A stretch of 64,000 bases of DNA, taken from the NCBI GenBank assembly GCA_963707145.1, contig CAVPOQ010000006.1, positions 1-64,000 on the forward strand, read 5' to 3'. Under the pieces are notes generated by a model. That model had not been told where the DNA came from, did no database searches, and saw only the letters and a program-made list of their open reading frames with translations. This stretch comes from RPQJ01 sp963707145. Its GTDB lineage: Bacteria > Pseudomonadota > Gammaproteobacteria > Steroidobacterales > Steroidobacteraceae. A program made the translations under genes and the position numbers. The first letter of the stretch is position 1, and the number at the start of each line of letters is the position of its first letter. Positions 1-8,992 of the stretch are shown piece by piece.

Positions 1-2
1 CG

Positions 3-164
3 GCCGGCCGGGTCGTCACCCCCGAGCGGGACCATTTCCTCGGCACCCAGCGCGCGGTCATCGAGCGGCTGGCCCGGCTCGGGCTGGTATTAAATGCCCC
101 ATTGCAAAGACACGATTTGAACCGGCCATCAGAGGAGTCAGGCGCGTGCGCAGAATCATGGTAG
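3..164 (+). other. possible C-terminal end of an upstream gene
   Basis: An open frame runs in from the window edge and stops at the TAG at about 162-164, overlapping the start of etfB. Its translation contains a stretch such as ERDHFLGTQRAVIERLARLG that looks helical and protein-like, but it becomes less convincing after about position 100. I cannot name a family. It may be chance in GC-rich sequence. Confidence 0.2.
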
Positions 165-890
165 GCGTCAAGCGCGTTGTTGACTACAACGTCCGCATGC
201 GGGTGAAACCGGACAACACGGGAGTGGTAACCGAAGGGGTCAAGATGAGCATCAACCCCTTCGATGAAATCGCGCTCGAAGAAGCGCTGCGCATCAAGCA
301 AAAGGGGTGGCCGACGAAGTGTCGCGGTTTCCATCGGCCCGGAGGATTCCCAGCAACAGCTGCGCACGGCCCTGGCCATGGGTGCGGACCGGGCCATCCT
401 CGTGCAGACCGACGTACGGTCGCGCCGCTGCGGTGGCGCGGACCTTCCGCCTGCTGATCGTCAAGGAGCAGCCGCTGCTGGTGCTGCTGGGCAAGCAGGC
501 CATCGACGACGACAGCGGCCAGACCGGCGCAGATGCTGGCCGCGCTGTGGGACCGGCCGCAGGCACCTTCTGCTCCAAGGTCGAGATCGCCGACGGCAAG
601 GCCACGGTGACCCGCGAAGTCGATGCCGGCCTCGAGATCCTCGAGGTCGACCTGCCCGCGGTCGTCACCACCGACCTGCGCCTCAACGAGCCGCGCTACG
701 TGAAACTGCCCGACATCATAAAGGCAAAGAAAAAGCCGATCGAGACGATGTCGCTCGGTGACTTCGGCGTGCGGAAGCCGCGACGTTCCGCACGCGCGTC
801 GAGCCGCCGCCACAGCGCAGCAAGGGCGTCATGGTGAAGGACGTCGCCGAACTGGTCGCTGCGCTCAAGAAGAAGGGGCTGATGCGATGA
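158..890 (+). pseudogene. etfB: electron transfer flavoprotein beta subunit, multiply frameshifted
   Basis: EtfB pairs with EtfA to carry electrons from acyl-CoA and related dehydrogenases to ETF-quinone oxidoreductase. Family sequence is easy to read in pieces: VGVKRVVDYN and MSINPFDEIALEEALR in one frame, then VSIGPEDSQQQLRTALAMGADRAILVQTD in a second, then LLGKQAIDDDSGQTG and LEVDLPAVVTTDLRLNEPRY in a third, and finally KGVMVKDVAELVAALKKKGLMR. At least five indels are needed, near 305, 320, 410-430, 530-560 and 765-785. Conservation on both sides of each break is good, so a recent event or an assembly error is more likely than old decay. The start is taken at ATG 158; GTG 146 is possible. 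The stop overlaps the etfA start (ATGA). Confidence 0.85.
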
Positions 891-1827
891 GCAAGATCCT
901 GATCATCGCGGAGCACGACGGCGCCATCCTCAACGCGAGCACGTCGGTGCGTGAGTGCGCCGCGAAGATCCCCGGCGCATCCGTGGACGTCCTGTACCGC
1001 CGCGCCGGCGAGGCCGTCGCCGCGGAAGCCGCGGAGCTCGCCGGCGTGAGCAGGGTGCTGGTCGCGGAGAACGCCGCCAACGTCGAGCCGCTCGCCGCGG
1101 TGCTGGCCCCGCAGCTGGCGAAGCTGGCCGCGGGCTACACGCACGTGTTCGGTCCGTCGACCACCTTCGGCAAGGACCTGATGCCGCGCGTCGCCGCACT
1201 GCTCGGCGTCGGCCAGGTGACCGACATCATGGCCGTCGAGGAGCACACTCGTTCAAGCGGCCGATCTACGCCGGCAACGCGGTGCTCACGGTCGAGGTGC
1301 CGGCGGATGCGACCGTGGTCGCGACCGTGCGTGTGGCCTCGTTCGAGGCGGCCCCGCAGGGCGGCAGCGCTACGATCGAGAAGGTGGACGTCAGCAGCGT
1401 CGCCCTGCCCTCGCACACCCGCTTCGTCTCGCGCTCGGGTGCCACGACGGGCCGCCCCGACCTGCAGTCCGCGACTCGCGTCGTGGCGGGCGGCCGGGCG
1501 CTCGGCAGCGCCGACGGCTTCAAGATCATCTACAGCCTGGCCGACAGGATGGGCGCCGCCGTGGGCGCCTCGCGCGCCGCTGTGGATGCGGGCTACGTGC
1601 CGAACGACCTGCAGATCGGCCAGACCGGCAAGATCATCGCGCCGGAGCTCTACATCGCGATCGGCATCTCGGGCGCCATCCAGCACATGACCGGCATCAA
1701 GGACGCGCGCACCATCGTCGCGATCAACAAGGACGGCGAAGCGCCGATCTTCGAGGCCGCAGACATCGGGCTGGTGGGCGACCTGTTCGCGATCGTGCCG
1801 GAGATCGAGAAGCAGCTCGGCGGCTGA
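887..1827 (+). pseudogene. etfA: electron transfer flavoprotein alpha subunit, one frameshift
   Basis: EtfA holds the FAD that passes electrons on to the respiratory quinone pool. The N-terminal domain opens with SKILIIAEHDGA. The C-terminal FAD domain shows GGRALGS, TGKIIAPELYIAIGISG and a final DLFAIVPEIEKQL, all typical of the family. One break lies at about 1245-1255: the frame carrying VGQVTDIMAVEE changes to the frame carrying FKRPIYAGNAVLTVE, which fits one extra base in a short run. Everything else is collinear over about 313 codons, the usual EtfA length. It overlaps etfB by four bases, so the two are co-translated. A single assembly error would explain it. Confidence 0.9.
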
Positions 1828-1939
1828 ACGCGGGCACGGCACGCCCGCCGGATCCGGTCCCCGGCCGTTCCACGCTCCGCGACGCGGACGTGGGCCGGCC
1901 GGTCACCTCGTCTCCTGCCGGCGGCGTACGGGGCTGTGG

Positions 1940-2947
1940 TCAGTCGGCGGCGACGCGCACCAGGCTCTTGCCGAAGTTCCCGCCGCGCATGAGCCGGCAG
2001 AAAGCCGCGGGGGCGTTCTCCAGACCGACGGTCACGTCCTCGCGGTAGCGGAAGCGCCCCTCGCGCATCCAACCGCCGATCACTCGCTGCATCTCGTTCA
2101 TCCGATGCAGGTGGTCGTAGACAACGAAGCCGCGGACCGTGGCGCGCGCGGCGACCACCGGACCGAGGAACGGTCCGTGCGCGGGCGGCACATCCAGGCT
2201 GTAGGCCTCGATCATGCCGCACAGCACGACCCGCGCGCCGCGTGCGAGGTTGGCGAGCGCCGCCGCGAGCACGTCGCCGCCGACGTTGTCGAAGTACACG
2301 TGTGCTCCGCCAGGACAGGCGTCGCGAACCTGTGCCGCGAGGTCGCCCTGCGTTCGGTCGAGGCAGGCGGCAAAACCGAGTTCCTCGACCGCGTAGCGGC
2401 ACTTGTCCTTGCCGCCCGCAATTCCGACCGCACGCGCGCCGAGCAGCCGTGCCGTCTGTCCGGCGGTGCTGCCAACGGGTCCTGTGGCCGCCGAGATGAG
2501 CACGGTCTCGCCCGCCTGCGGCTCGCCGCAGCAGGTTAGCCCTGCGTAGCCGGTCAGGCCCGGCATGCCCAGCACGCCGAGCGCGGTCGACAGCGGTGCC
2601 GCCTCCGGATCCACCCTGCGCACGCCCTGTCCGTCGGAGAGCGCGTACTGCTGCCAGCCGTTGCGCGCGACCACGTACTCGCCGGCCGCGAACTCCGGGT
2701 GCCGGGACTCGACGACCCGGGCCACGGCCTCGCCGTGCATCGGATCGCCGGGCCTGAGCGCCACACCGTAGAGCGCGTGCCCCTTCATCACGTTGCGAAG
2801 GTAGGGGTCGAGCGACAGCCAGATCGTTCGCGACAGGAACTGCCCGGGGCCTGGCGACGGGGTCTCAATGGTGTCGGACGCGAAATCGCCGGGCGCCGGG
2901 AGGCCCTGCGGCACCCGTGCGAACAGGATGCGCCGGTTGGATGCCAA
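1940..2947 (-). CDS. NADP-dependent medium-chain oxidoreductase, quinone-reductase/CurA type
   Basis: A 335-residue zinc-independent medium-chain reductase. The N-terminal half is the GroES-like substrate domain with SLDPYLRNVM. The Rossmann half has AATGPVGSTAGQTARLLGA and a cofactor-binding IAGGKDKC followed by DNVGGD. These are the marks of the prostaglandin reductase/leukotriene B4 dehydrogenase/CurA branch, which reduces activated double bonds of enones with NADPH. No structural zinc cysteines are seen. It faces the etf genes and ends 113 bp from etfA. It lies 6 bp downstream of the peroxiredoxin gene on the same strand, so the two probably share a transcript. The natural substrate is not predictable. 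Confidence 0.85.
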   Translation of the reverse strand: MASNRRILFARVPQGLPAPGDFASDTIETPSPGPGQFLSRTIWLSLDPYLRNVMKGHALYGVALRPGDPMHGEAVARVVESRHPEFAAGEYVVARNGWQQYALSDGQGVRRVDPEAAPLSTALGVLGMPGLTGYAGLTCCGEPQAGETVLISAATGPVGSTAGQTARLLGARAVGIAGGKDKCRYAVEELGFAACLDRTQGDLAAQVRDACPGGAHVYFDNVGGDVLAAALANLARGARVVLCGMIEAYSLDVPPAHGPFLGPVVAARATVRGFVVYDHLHRMNEMQRVIGGWMREGRFRYREDVTVGLENAPAAFCRLMRGGNFGKSLVRVAAD

Positions 2948-2953
2948 TCGGGA

Positions 2954-3436
2954 TCAGAGCTGGCCGAGAACGTACTCGGCGCTAGACACCTTGAACTCGC
3001 CCGGTCCCTCGACGAACACGCCCTTGGCGACGCCGTCCTGCACGACGATCGCGAAGCGCTTGCCGCGCAGACCCATGCCGAAGCCGGTCGCATCGAGTTC
3101 GAGGCCCAGCGCCTTCGCGTAGTCGGCGTTGCCGTCGGCGAGCATCAGCACCGTGTCGTCGACGGCCGAGGCCTTGCCCCACGCCTTCATGACGAACACG
3201 TCGTTCACGGCCATGCAGGCGACGGTGTCGACACCCTTGGCCTTGAAGTCGGCGGCGTGCTGCACGAAGCCCGGCAGGTGGCGCGCATCGCAGGTCGGCG
3301 TGAAGGCGCCCGGCACTGAGAACAGCACCACTTTCTTGCCAGCGAACAACTGCTCGGTGGTGAGCTTCTGCGGACCGTCCGGGCCCGGGATCGTGAACAC
3401 ACCCGAGGGCATCCTGTCGCCGGTCTTGATTGTCAT
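2954..3436 (-). CDS. peroxiredoxin, Prx5 type
   Basis: A 160-residue thiol peroxidase that would reduce H2O2 and alkyl hydroperoxides using glutathione/glutaredoxin or thioredoxin. It starts MTIKTGDRMP, shows the KKVVLFSVPGAFTPTC active site with the peroxidatic Cys near residue 49, and later a conserved ARG-like GLRGKRFAIVVQDG strand. The ending EFKVSSAEYVLGQL is typical of the Prx5/hybrid-Grx group without the glutaredoxin domain. No clear resolving cysteine is seen. The start at 3436 gives the usual family length and excludes a long GC-rich extension upstream. It sits just upstream of the MDR gene. Confidence 0.92.
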   Translation of the reverse strand: MTIKTGDRMPSGVFTIPGPDGPQKLTTEQLFAGKKVVLFSVPGAFTPTCDARHLPGFVQHAADFKAKGVDTVACMAVNDVFVMKAWGKASAVDDTVLMLADGNADYAKALGLELDATGFGMGLRGKRFAIVVQDGVAKGVFVEGPGEFKVSSAEYVLGQL

Positions 3437-3576
3437 GGTCGTTCTCCAGTGGAGGTGGCTCGCGAACTCGCGATGGTACCAGTGGTTCGTGTCGGTCGCG
3501 GACGCGGATTCGCGAGCAACCGCGACGCCGCCCTCTGGGCTGCTACCGGGCCGGACAGCGGTCCGGGCGGGCCGCC

Positions 3577-5049
3577 TCAGCAGGGTCGCCTGAGGTACCG
3601 GCCAGAAGGTGCCCCGAGAACCTTGCCCCGATCGTAGATCAGCCGGCCGCGCAGGTAGGTGCTTGCGACCTTGCCCGTGAGCTCCATGCCCTCGAACGGC
3701 GTGTAGCCCTGCGTGGATTCGGACTCCGCCGCGCGCACCACGAACGATTTGTCCGGATCGAACAGCACGAGGTCGGCGTCGTAGCCCGGCGCGATGTCGC
3801 CTTTGCTCCTCAGCCCGAAGCGCTGCGCCGCATTCCAGGAGGTCAGCTCCGCAATGCGGTTCCAGGACAGCCCGCGCCTGCGGCCCTCGCTCGCCACGCC
3901 CGACAGCAGGTACTCGGTGCCGCCGAACCCGGACTTGCCGAGGAAGATCTCGTCGGGCTTCGATGCGTTGACCTTCATCTCGTGCCGGCAGCACGCGTGG
4001 TCGCTGCACACCCAGTCGAGCTTGCCGTCGAGCAGCGCCTTCCACAGATACTCGACGTCGTCGCGCGACCGGATCGGCGGATTGACCTTGGCGAGCGCCC
4101 CCGTCGGCGCGTCGTCGTCCAGCAGCAGGTGCCCGACCGTGACCTCGCGGCGGAAATTCACGTGCGGGAAGGCCTTCGCCATCCTGAGGGCCGCCTCGAC
4201 CGCCTTGCGCGAGGTGAGGTGCAGCAAGTTGATGTTGATGCAGTCGGTCTCGTGGGCGAGGTAGGACGCGATGCAGATCGCCAGGCCTTCGGAGTGCGGG
4301 GGACGCGCCGCGCTGTAGGCCTTCAGGCCCGTCAGCTTGCCCTGCTGCTGCACGATCTTCGTGTACGCAGCCATGATCTCCGCGGTCTCGCAGTGCAGGC
4401 TCAGGCTGATGGCGTCGCGACGGTCCGGAAACTGCTGCATCGCGCGCTGCACGCCGCGCATCACGAACTCGAAGTGCGCAATGTCGTACTTCTCGTCCTG
4501 GTCGATCATCAGGAACTCGTGCTGGTGGCTCGAGGCCCCGTGCAGCCCGTAGCCGCCGTAGAACATGTAGATCTTGAACGAGGTGACGCCATGCTTCTCG
4601 ACGAGCATCGGGATCTCGTCGATGTGCCCGCGGTCCATCGGTGCGAGGTGATACGCGTAGTCCACGTGGAAGCGTCCGTCGGAGATCGCGAGCACCTCCG
4701 GGAAGAACCCGGCGTAGGCGCCGCCCTTGTTGAGGTAGTACTGCCCGGTGCGGAAGTAGTTGAGGCTCGAGGTCACTCCGCCCTGCGCCGCCGCGCGGCT
4801 CTCGGAGACCGCGTCCTCGGCGAGCGGCGAGTAGATCCCGGTGTGCATGTGCGGGTCGACCAGGCCCGGGAAAGCGAGCAGCCCCTTCCCGTCCACCACC
4901 CTGCGCGCCTCGTCCGCGGCGATGTCACGCCCGACCCTGGCGAACTTGCCATCCTTGATCGCGACGTCGCCCTTCTGCACGGACGCCTTGTTCGGGCGGA
5001 CGATGCGCACGTTCTTGACGAGCAGGTCGTAGGTCTTGTTCGTCGGCAT
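3577..5049 (-). CDS. dihydropyrimidinase/hydantoinase-family amidohydrolase
   Basis: A 490-residue metal-dependent cyclic amidase of the amidohydrolase superfamily (D-hydantoinase, dihydropyrimidinase, allantoinase, dihydroorotase). The metal-binding DPHMHTG is near residue 66, the SFKIYM segment carries the lysine that is normally carboxylated to bridge two metals, and SDHACCRHEMK lies near residue 320. The start MPTNKTYDLLVKNVRIV gives the typical short beta-sandwich lead. The family hydrolyses five- or six-membered cyclic amides. No pyrimidine or allantoin genes are nearby, so the substrate is open. It stands alone, 140 bp upstream of the peroxiredoxin gene on the same strand. Confidence 0.88.
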   Translation of the reverse strand: MPTNKTYDLLVKNVRIVRPNKASVQKGDVAIKDGKFARVGRDIAADEARRVVDGKGLLAFPGLVDPHMHTGIYSPLAEDAVSESRAAAQGGVTSSLNYFRTGQYYLNKGGAYAGFFPEVLAISDGRFHVDYAYHLAPMDRGHIDEIPMLVEKHGVTSFKIYMFYGGYGLHGASSHQHEFLMIDQDEKYDIAHFEFVMRGVQRAMQQFPDRRDAISLSLHCETAEIMAAYTKIVQQQGKLTGLKAYSAARPPHSEGLAICIASYLAHETDCININLLHLTSRKAVEAALRMAKAFPHVNFRREVTVGHLLLDDDAPTGALAKVNPPIRSRDDVEYLWKALLDGKLDWVCSDHACCRHEMKVNASKPDEIFLGKSGFGGTEYLLSGVASEGRRRGLSWNRIAELTSWNAAQRFGLRSKGDIAPGYDADLVLFDPDKSFVVRAAESESTQGYTPFEGMELTGKVASTYLRGRLIYDRGKVLGAPSGRYLRRPC

Positions 5050-5066
5050 GGCGAGCCCCAGGGAGG

Positions 5067-5834
5067 TCAATGGCCGGATTCTACCCCCGGCCCGAACACG
5101 AACATCGCGTCGGGGATCGGCTGGCCGATCTCGGCGGAGGTCCAGCGGATGTCCACGCTCTTCACGCCGTCGTAGTAGTGGCGCACGCGCCCAGGCTGCA
5201 GGAATCCCCGCTCGCCGACGCGGTAGAAGTCCGAATAGACGCGCTGGTGGAAGCCCTTGGGCGTCGGCCAACCGGCCGACAGCACGGCGTACGTCTCCCG
5301 ATCGATACCGAACAGGGTCCGGGTGCCGCTCGGGTCGGTCACGCGCACGAAATGGCTTGGCCGGCCCTCGACCTGATCGTCGGTCAGCCGCTCGACCGCG
5401 AAGCCCGGCTGCAGGGCGAAGCGGATGGCGCTGAAGCCGAATGCGCTCGCTTCGTCGTTCGCGGCGCGCCCGGGCGGCACCGGGCCATTCTGGTCGTAGG
5501 AGCGCTCGCCATCGAAGGCCACCTGGAACAGCAGCTTGCCGCCGGAGTACGCGTCGAGCCGGAACTTGCCGCTGCCTGCGTGTGCGCCGTGCGCGAGTTG
5601 CGTCGGATAGACGCGGAACATTTCGTAGCGGTCGGCCTCCACGCAGCGCGCCGGGTCGCCGTCGCGGCAGAGCGTTGCGTGCCCGCGCATCACGTTGGTG
5701 CCCGCGGCGAGCCAGGCGTCGCCGCCCGCGGCCGCATGCACACGCTCGACGATCTGCCGCGCAGTGAGCTCGTCAGCCCCGGCCGGGAGCAGGCCGAGCG
5801 CCGCCAGCAGTGCCAGAAACCCTCGCACGATCAC
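5067..5834 (-). CDS. exported protein resembling outer-membrane lipoprotein-sorting (LolA-like fold) proteins
   Basis: About 255 residues with a signal peptide (VRGFLALLAALGLLPAGADE) and a body containing TARQIVERVHAAAGGDAWLA, FRLDAYSGGKLLFQVAFDGE and a late GFLQPGRVRHYYDGVKSVDIRW. This pattern of short beta strands ending in a QPIPDAMF motif recalls lipid-carrier-like periplasmic proteins, but I do not recognise a named family. The GTG start at 5834 overlaps the stop of the DAHP synthase gene by four bases, so the two are translationally coupled. GTG 5828 is an alternative. Function unknown. Confidence 0.65.
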   Translation of the reverse strand: MIVRGFLALLAALGLLPAGADELTARQIVERVHAAAGGDAWLAAGTNVMRGHATLCRDGDPARCVEADRYEMFRVYPTQLAHGAHAGSGKFRLDAYSGGKLLFQVAFDGERSYDQNGPVPPGRAANDEASAFGFSAIRFALQPGFAVERLTDDQVEGRPSHFVRVTDPSGTRTLFGIDRETYAVLSAGWPTPKGFHQRVYSDFYRVGERGFLQPGRVRHYYDGVKSVDIRWTSAEIGQPIPDAMFVFGPGVESGH

Positions 5835-6925
5835 GCCGCGGCGGGATCCCGCGCGAAGCGCGGCGCCGTGCGCAGGCGCCCATCGAGCGACTGCAGCAGT
5901 CCCTCGGTGGTCTCCCAGTCGATGCAGGGATCGGTCACCGACACGCCGTACTGCAGGGACGCGCGGTCCGCCGGGATCGGCTGGTTGCCCCAGTGCAGGT
6001 TGCTCTCGAGCATCAGCCCGACGATCGAGCGATTGCCGTCCAGGATCTGGTTCGCGACGTTCTCGGCGACCTGCGACTGCAGGCCCGGGTCCTTGTTCGA
6101 ATTGCCGTGGCTGCAATCGACCACGATCCGCGGCGGGAGTTCCGCCTGCTCGAGCTCGCGCTCGCAGACGGCGATGCTGACGGAGTCGTAGTTGGTCCGG
6201 CCGCCGCCGCCGCGCAGCACGATGTGGCCGTATCGGTTGCCGCGCGTGCGAAACACCGCCGACTGGCCCTGCTGCGTGATGCCGAGGAAATGATGCGGGT
6301 GGCGCGCCGACTGCAGCGCATTGATCGCGACGGCGAGCGAGCCGTCGGTGCCGTTCTTGAACCCGACGGGCGTCGAGAGGCCGCTCGCCATCTCGCGGTG
6401 GGTCTGCGACTCCGTGGTGCGCGCGCCGATCGCCGTCCAGGTCACCAGCTCGGAGAGGTACTGCGGCATGATCGGGTCGAGCGCCTCGGTGGCGGCGGGC
6501 AGCCCGATGTCGGCGAGGAACAGCAGCAGCTCGCGCGCCATCCCGATGCCCTTCTCGATGTGGAAGGAGTCGTCCATGTCGGGATCGTTGATGAGGCCCT
6601 TCCAGCCGATCGTGGTGCGCGGCTTCTCGAAGTACACGCGCATCAGCACCAGCATCGTGCGCTCGACGCGGCGCGCGAGGCCGGACAGGCGCGTCGCATA
6701 CTCGCGCGCGGCCTTCGGGTCGTGGATCGAGCAGGGCCCCATCACCACGAACAGGCGCGGGTCCTCGCGGTCGAGGATCCGGCGCACCGCGCCGCGGCTG
6801 CGGAACACGAACTCCTCGGAGGCCGCGGGCAGCGGCATGGCGCGCTTGATCTCCTCGGGCGTCGGCAGCAGTTCGCTCGAGAGGACATTGATGTTCTGGA
6901 GGCGTTCTTGCATCGGTCTCGTCAC
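5831..6925 (-). CDS. aroG: 3-deoxy-7-phosphoheptulonate synthase, class I
   Basis: Catalyses the first shikimate step, condensing phosphoenolpyruvate with erythrose 4-phosphate. The 364 residues are the usual class I length. Visible family blocks are LFVVMGPCSIHDPKAAREYA, MRVYFEKPRTTIGWKGLIND, THREMASGLSTPVGFKNGTD and the metal/substrate loop VVDCSHGNSNKDP. An N-terminal extension (INVLSSELLPTPEEIKRAMP) carries the feedback-control region. I cannot tell which aromatic amino acid inhibits it; aroF and aroH are alternative names. ATG 6913 (MQERLQ) is a possible internal start. Confidence 0.93.
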   Translation of the reverse strand: MTRPMQERLQNINVLSSELLPTPEEIKRAMPLPAASEEFVFRSRGAVRRILDREDPRLFVVMGPCSIHDPKAAREYATRLSGLARRVERTMLVLMRVYFEKPRTTIGWKGLINDPDMDDSFHIEKGIGMARELLLFLADIGLPAATEALDPIMPQYLSELVTWTAIGARTTESQTHREMASGLSTPVGFKNGTDGSLAVAINALQSARHPHHFLGITQQGQSAVFRTRGNRYGHIVLRGGGGRTNYDSVSIAVCERELEQAELPPRIVVDCSHGNSNKDPGLQSQVAENVANQILDGNRSIVGLMLESNLHWGNQPIPADRASLQYGVSVTDPCIDWETTEGLLQSLDGRLRTAPRFARDPAAA

Positions 6926-7015
6926 GTGTGGGGAATTCGGGGGCGCGATATCTTACACAGCACGTCCCGAGCCGGCCTCGCCGGCATGGAGTGCCATCCG
7001 GCGCCGGCGCGGCAC

Positions 7016-7735
7016 TCAGCCGGAAAAGACCCACGCCGGGACGTTGCGCCAGCCCTTGAGCAGCTCCGCGTCGAGCGCGCGCCAGCCGGGCTCGTGGCTC
7101 TCCACGAGGCTCCAGAAGCGCGGCGAGTGGTTCATCTGGAGGCGATGGCAGAGCTCGTGCACGAGCAGGTAGCGCACGACCCCGGGCCGCTGGAACATCA
7201 GGCAGACGTTGAGGCTGATCGTGCCGGCCGCGGAGCAGCTACCCCAGCGCGTGCGCTGCCGGCGCAGGCGCATGCGGACGTAGTCGATGCCAGTCGCGCG
7301 CGATGTCTCCTCGAGCCGCCGGCGCAGTTCGTCGGTTGCGATCCCCGCCAGCCAGCGCAGCAGCAGCTGCCCCACCGCCCGGTCGGTCGCGGATGCCAGA
7401 CGCACCTGCAGCACCCCGTCGGCACGCTGGTGCACGGCGGCGCGGCGCGCCGGTTCGTACTCCACCGCCCAGCGCTGTCCGGTCAGCGGCAGGTCGAGCG
7501 AGGCCGGCCGGCGTTCGCCGCAGGCCGGCGCCAGCAGCGCGTAATCGCGCACGCGTCGCTCCGCCCACGCCCGATGCCGGGCGACGAAGCGCTCGATGGC
7601 GGGCAGTCCGACGCCGGGCGGCACCACCACTTCGACGCGCCCGCCAGGGAACACCCGCATCGAGAGCCGCCGGGCGCGGCGGCTGATGCGGACATGCCAG
7701 CCGAGGGACGCCTCCTGCGGCGACCACAGCGGCAT
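7016..7735 (-). CDS. YgjP-like (DUF45/M48-related) metallopeptidase
   Basis: 239 residues. The zinc site VHELCHRLQMNHSPRFW is an HExxH motif followed by a conserved histidine, typical of the YgjP/WLM-type metal-dependent hydrolases. The upstream part has RISRRARRLSMRV, FVARHRAWAERRV and RRQRTRWGSCSAAGTISLN, which is the family signature (the RWGSC block). The start is at ATG 7735 (MPLWSPQEA). The frame stays open far upstream, but only because it shadows the ABC permease gene. Cellular role is unknown in the family. It lies 59 bp downstream of the ABC permease genes on the same strand. Confidence 0.85.
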   Translation of the reverse strand: MPLWSPQEASLGWHVRISRRARRLSMRVFPGGRVEVVVPPGVGLPAIERFVARHRAWAERRVRDYALLAPACGERRPASLDLPLTGQRWAVEYEPARRAAVHQRADGVLQVRLASATDRAVGQLLLRWLAGIATDELRRRLEETSRATGIDYVRMRLRRQRTRWGSCSAAGTISLNVCLMFQRPGVVRYLLVHELCHRLQMNHSPRFWSLVESHEPGWRALDAELLKGWRNVPAWVFSG

Positions 7736-7794
7736 CTGCAGCGGATTCCCGTTCGCGCCACCGTGGCGGCCCTCACCGATGCGTCCGCCCACGC

Positions 7795-8985
7795 CTACAG
7801 CTCCCGCAGGCCCGCGGTGACCGGCATCCGCGCCGCGCGCAGCGCCGGCAGCAGCCCGCCGACGAGGCCGAGCACGAGCGAGTAGGCCAGACCGGTCGCG
7901 AGCAGCTTCGGCGTCACCGTGAACGCGAACGTGATCTGGCTGAAGCTCGCCCAGTTGAGCGTGGAGGCCTGGTAGCCGTTGAGCCCGAGGTAGACCAGCG
8001 CGCCACCGACCGCGCCGCCGAGCAGGCCGAGCGCCACGGCCTCGAGCAGCACGGAGACGACCACCGGCGCGGCCCCGAACCCGAGCGCACGCAGCGTGGC
8101 GATCTCCCGGGTTCGTGATGACACCGCCGAATACATGGTGTTGAGCGCTGCGAACACCGCGCCGACGCCCATCAGCACGGCGATGGTCGTGCCGACGTAG
8201 CGGATCAGCGCAATCAGGATGCGCGACTGGTCGGCGTAGAACTCCCGTTCGCTGCGCACCGAGGCATTGATCCGCGGGTCGGCATCGAGCCAGCGTTCGA
8301 GGTCTTCGATCGCGCGCGGCGATTCGAGCCGCGCACGCACGACCTGCACCGAGTTGCCGCGCCGGTACACGCCCTGCAGCACGGTCAGGTCGGTCCACAC
8401 CTCGGACTCCGACACGCTGCCGCCCGCCTCGAACACGCCGACGACCCGCCAGACGTGCGAGCCCCAGGTCACCTCGCGCCCGAGATCCACGTTGCCGAAC
8501 TGGGCGAAGGCGCCGCGACCGACGATCACCTCGTCCTTGCCGGGCTCGAACATGCGGCCAGCCACGATCCGGAAGCCCTCGCGCACCTGCGGCGCACGCG
8601 AGGTAACGCCCCGGAACGGCACGTTGGCCTCGGTGCCGGTGCTGCGCATCGGCAGGTCCACGATCGTGTAGAACTCCGGCGACGCCACCGGGCCACGGGA
8701 GTCGCGCGCGATGCCGGGAGCCGCGACGATCACGCTGACCTCGTCGCGCCCGAACGCGCTCGAGAGCTCGTCGGAGGAGCCGCCGCGCAGCACCAGCGCG
8801 ACGTCGTCGCTCCCCGACAGTTCCATGGCCGCGCGGAATCCCTCGCCCATCGACAGCAGCGACACGAGCACGGCCACGACTCCGCCGATGCCGACCACCG
8901 CGACCAGCGACGTGCCGAGCCGCGCGGGCAGGTTGCGCAGGTTCATGGCCGTGACGGCCGCGATCTGGCGGAGCCACGCAGTCAC
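7795..8985 (-). CDS. ABC transporter permease, MacB/FtsX type
   Basis: A 396-residue inner-membrane permease. It has one N-terminal membrane helix (NLPARLGTSLVAVVGIGGVV), a large periplasmic MacB_PCD-like domain (about 45-260) and three C-terminal helices of the FtsX domain, including TREIATLRALGFGAAPVVV, the coupling-helix motif of this family. It is the last gene of a four-gene operon with a second permease, an ATPase and a HlyD-type adaptor. Together they would form a tripartite MacAB-like exporter for a peptide, lipid or antibiotic. No outer-membrane TolC homologue lies in this operon. Confidence 0.9.
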   Translation of the reverse strand: MTAWLRQIAAVTAMNLRNLPARLGTSLVAVVGIGGVVAVLVSLLSMGEGFRAAMELSGSDDVALVLRGGSSDELSSAFGRDEVSVIVAAPGIARDSRGPVASPEFYTIVDLPMRSTGTEANVPFRGVTSRAPQVREGFRIVAGRMFEPGKDEVIVGRGAFAQFGNVDLGREVTWGSHVWRVVGVFEAGGSVSESEVWTDLTVLQGVYRRGNSVQVVRARLESPRAIEDLERWLDADPRINASVRSEREFYADQSRILIALIRYVGTTIAVLMGVGAVFAALNTMYSAVSSRTREIATLRALGFGAAPVVVSVLLEAVALGLLGGAVGGALVYLGLNGYQASTLNWASFSQITFAFTVTPKLLATGLAYSLVLGLVGGLLPALRAARMPVTAGLREL

Positions 8986-8992
8986 GCGCGCC

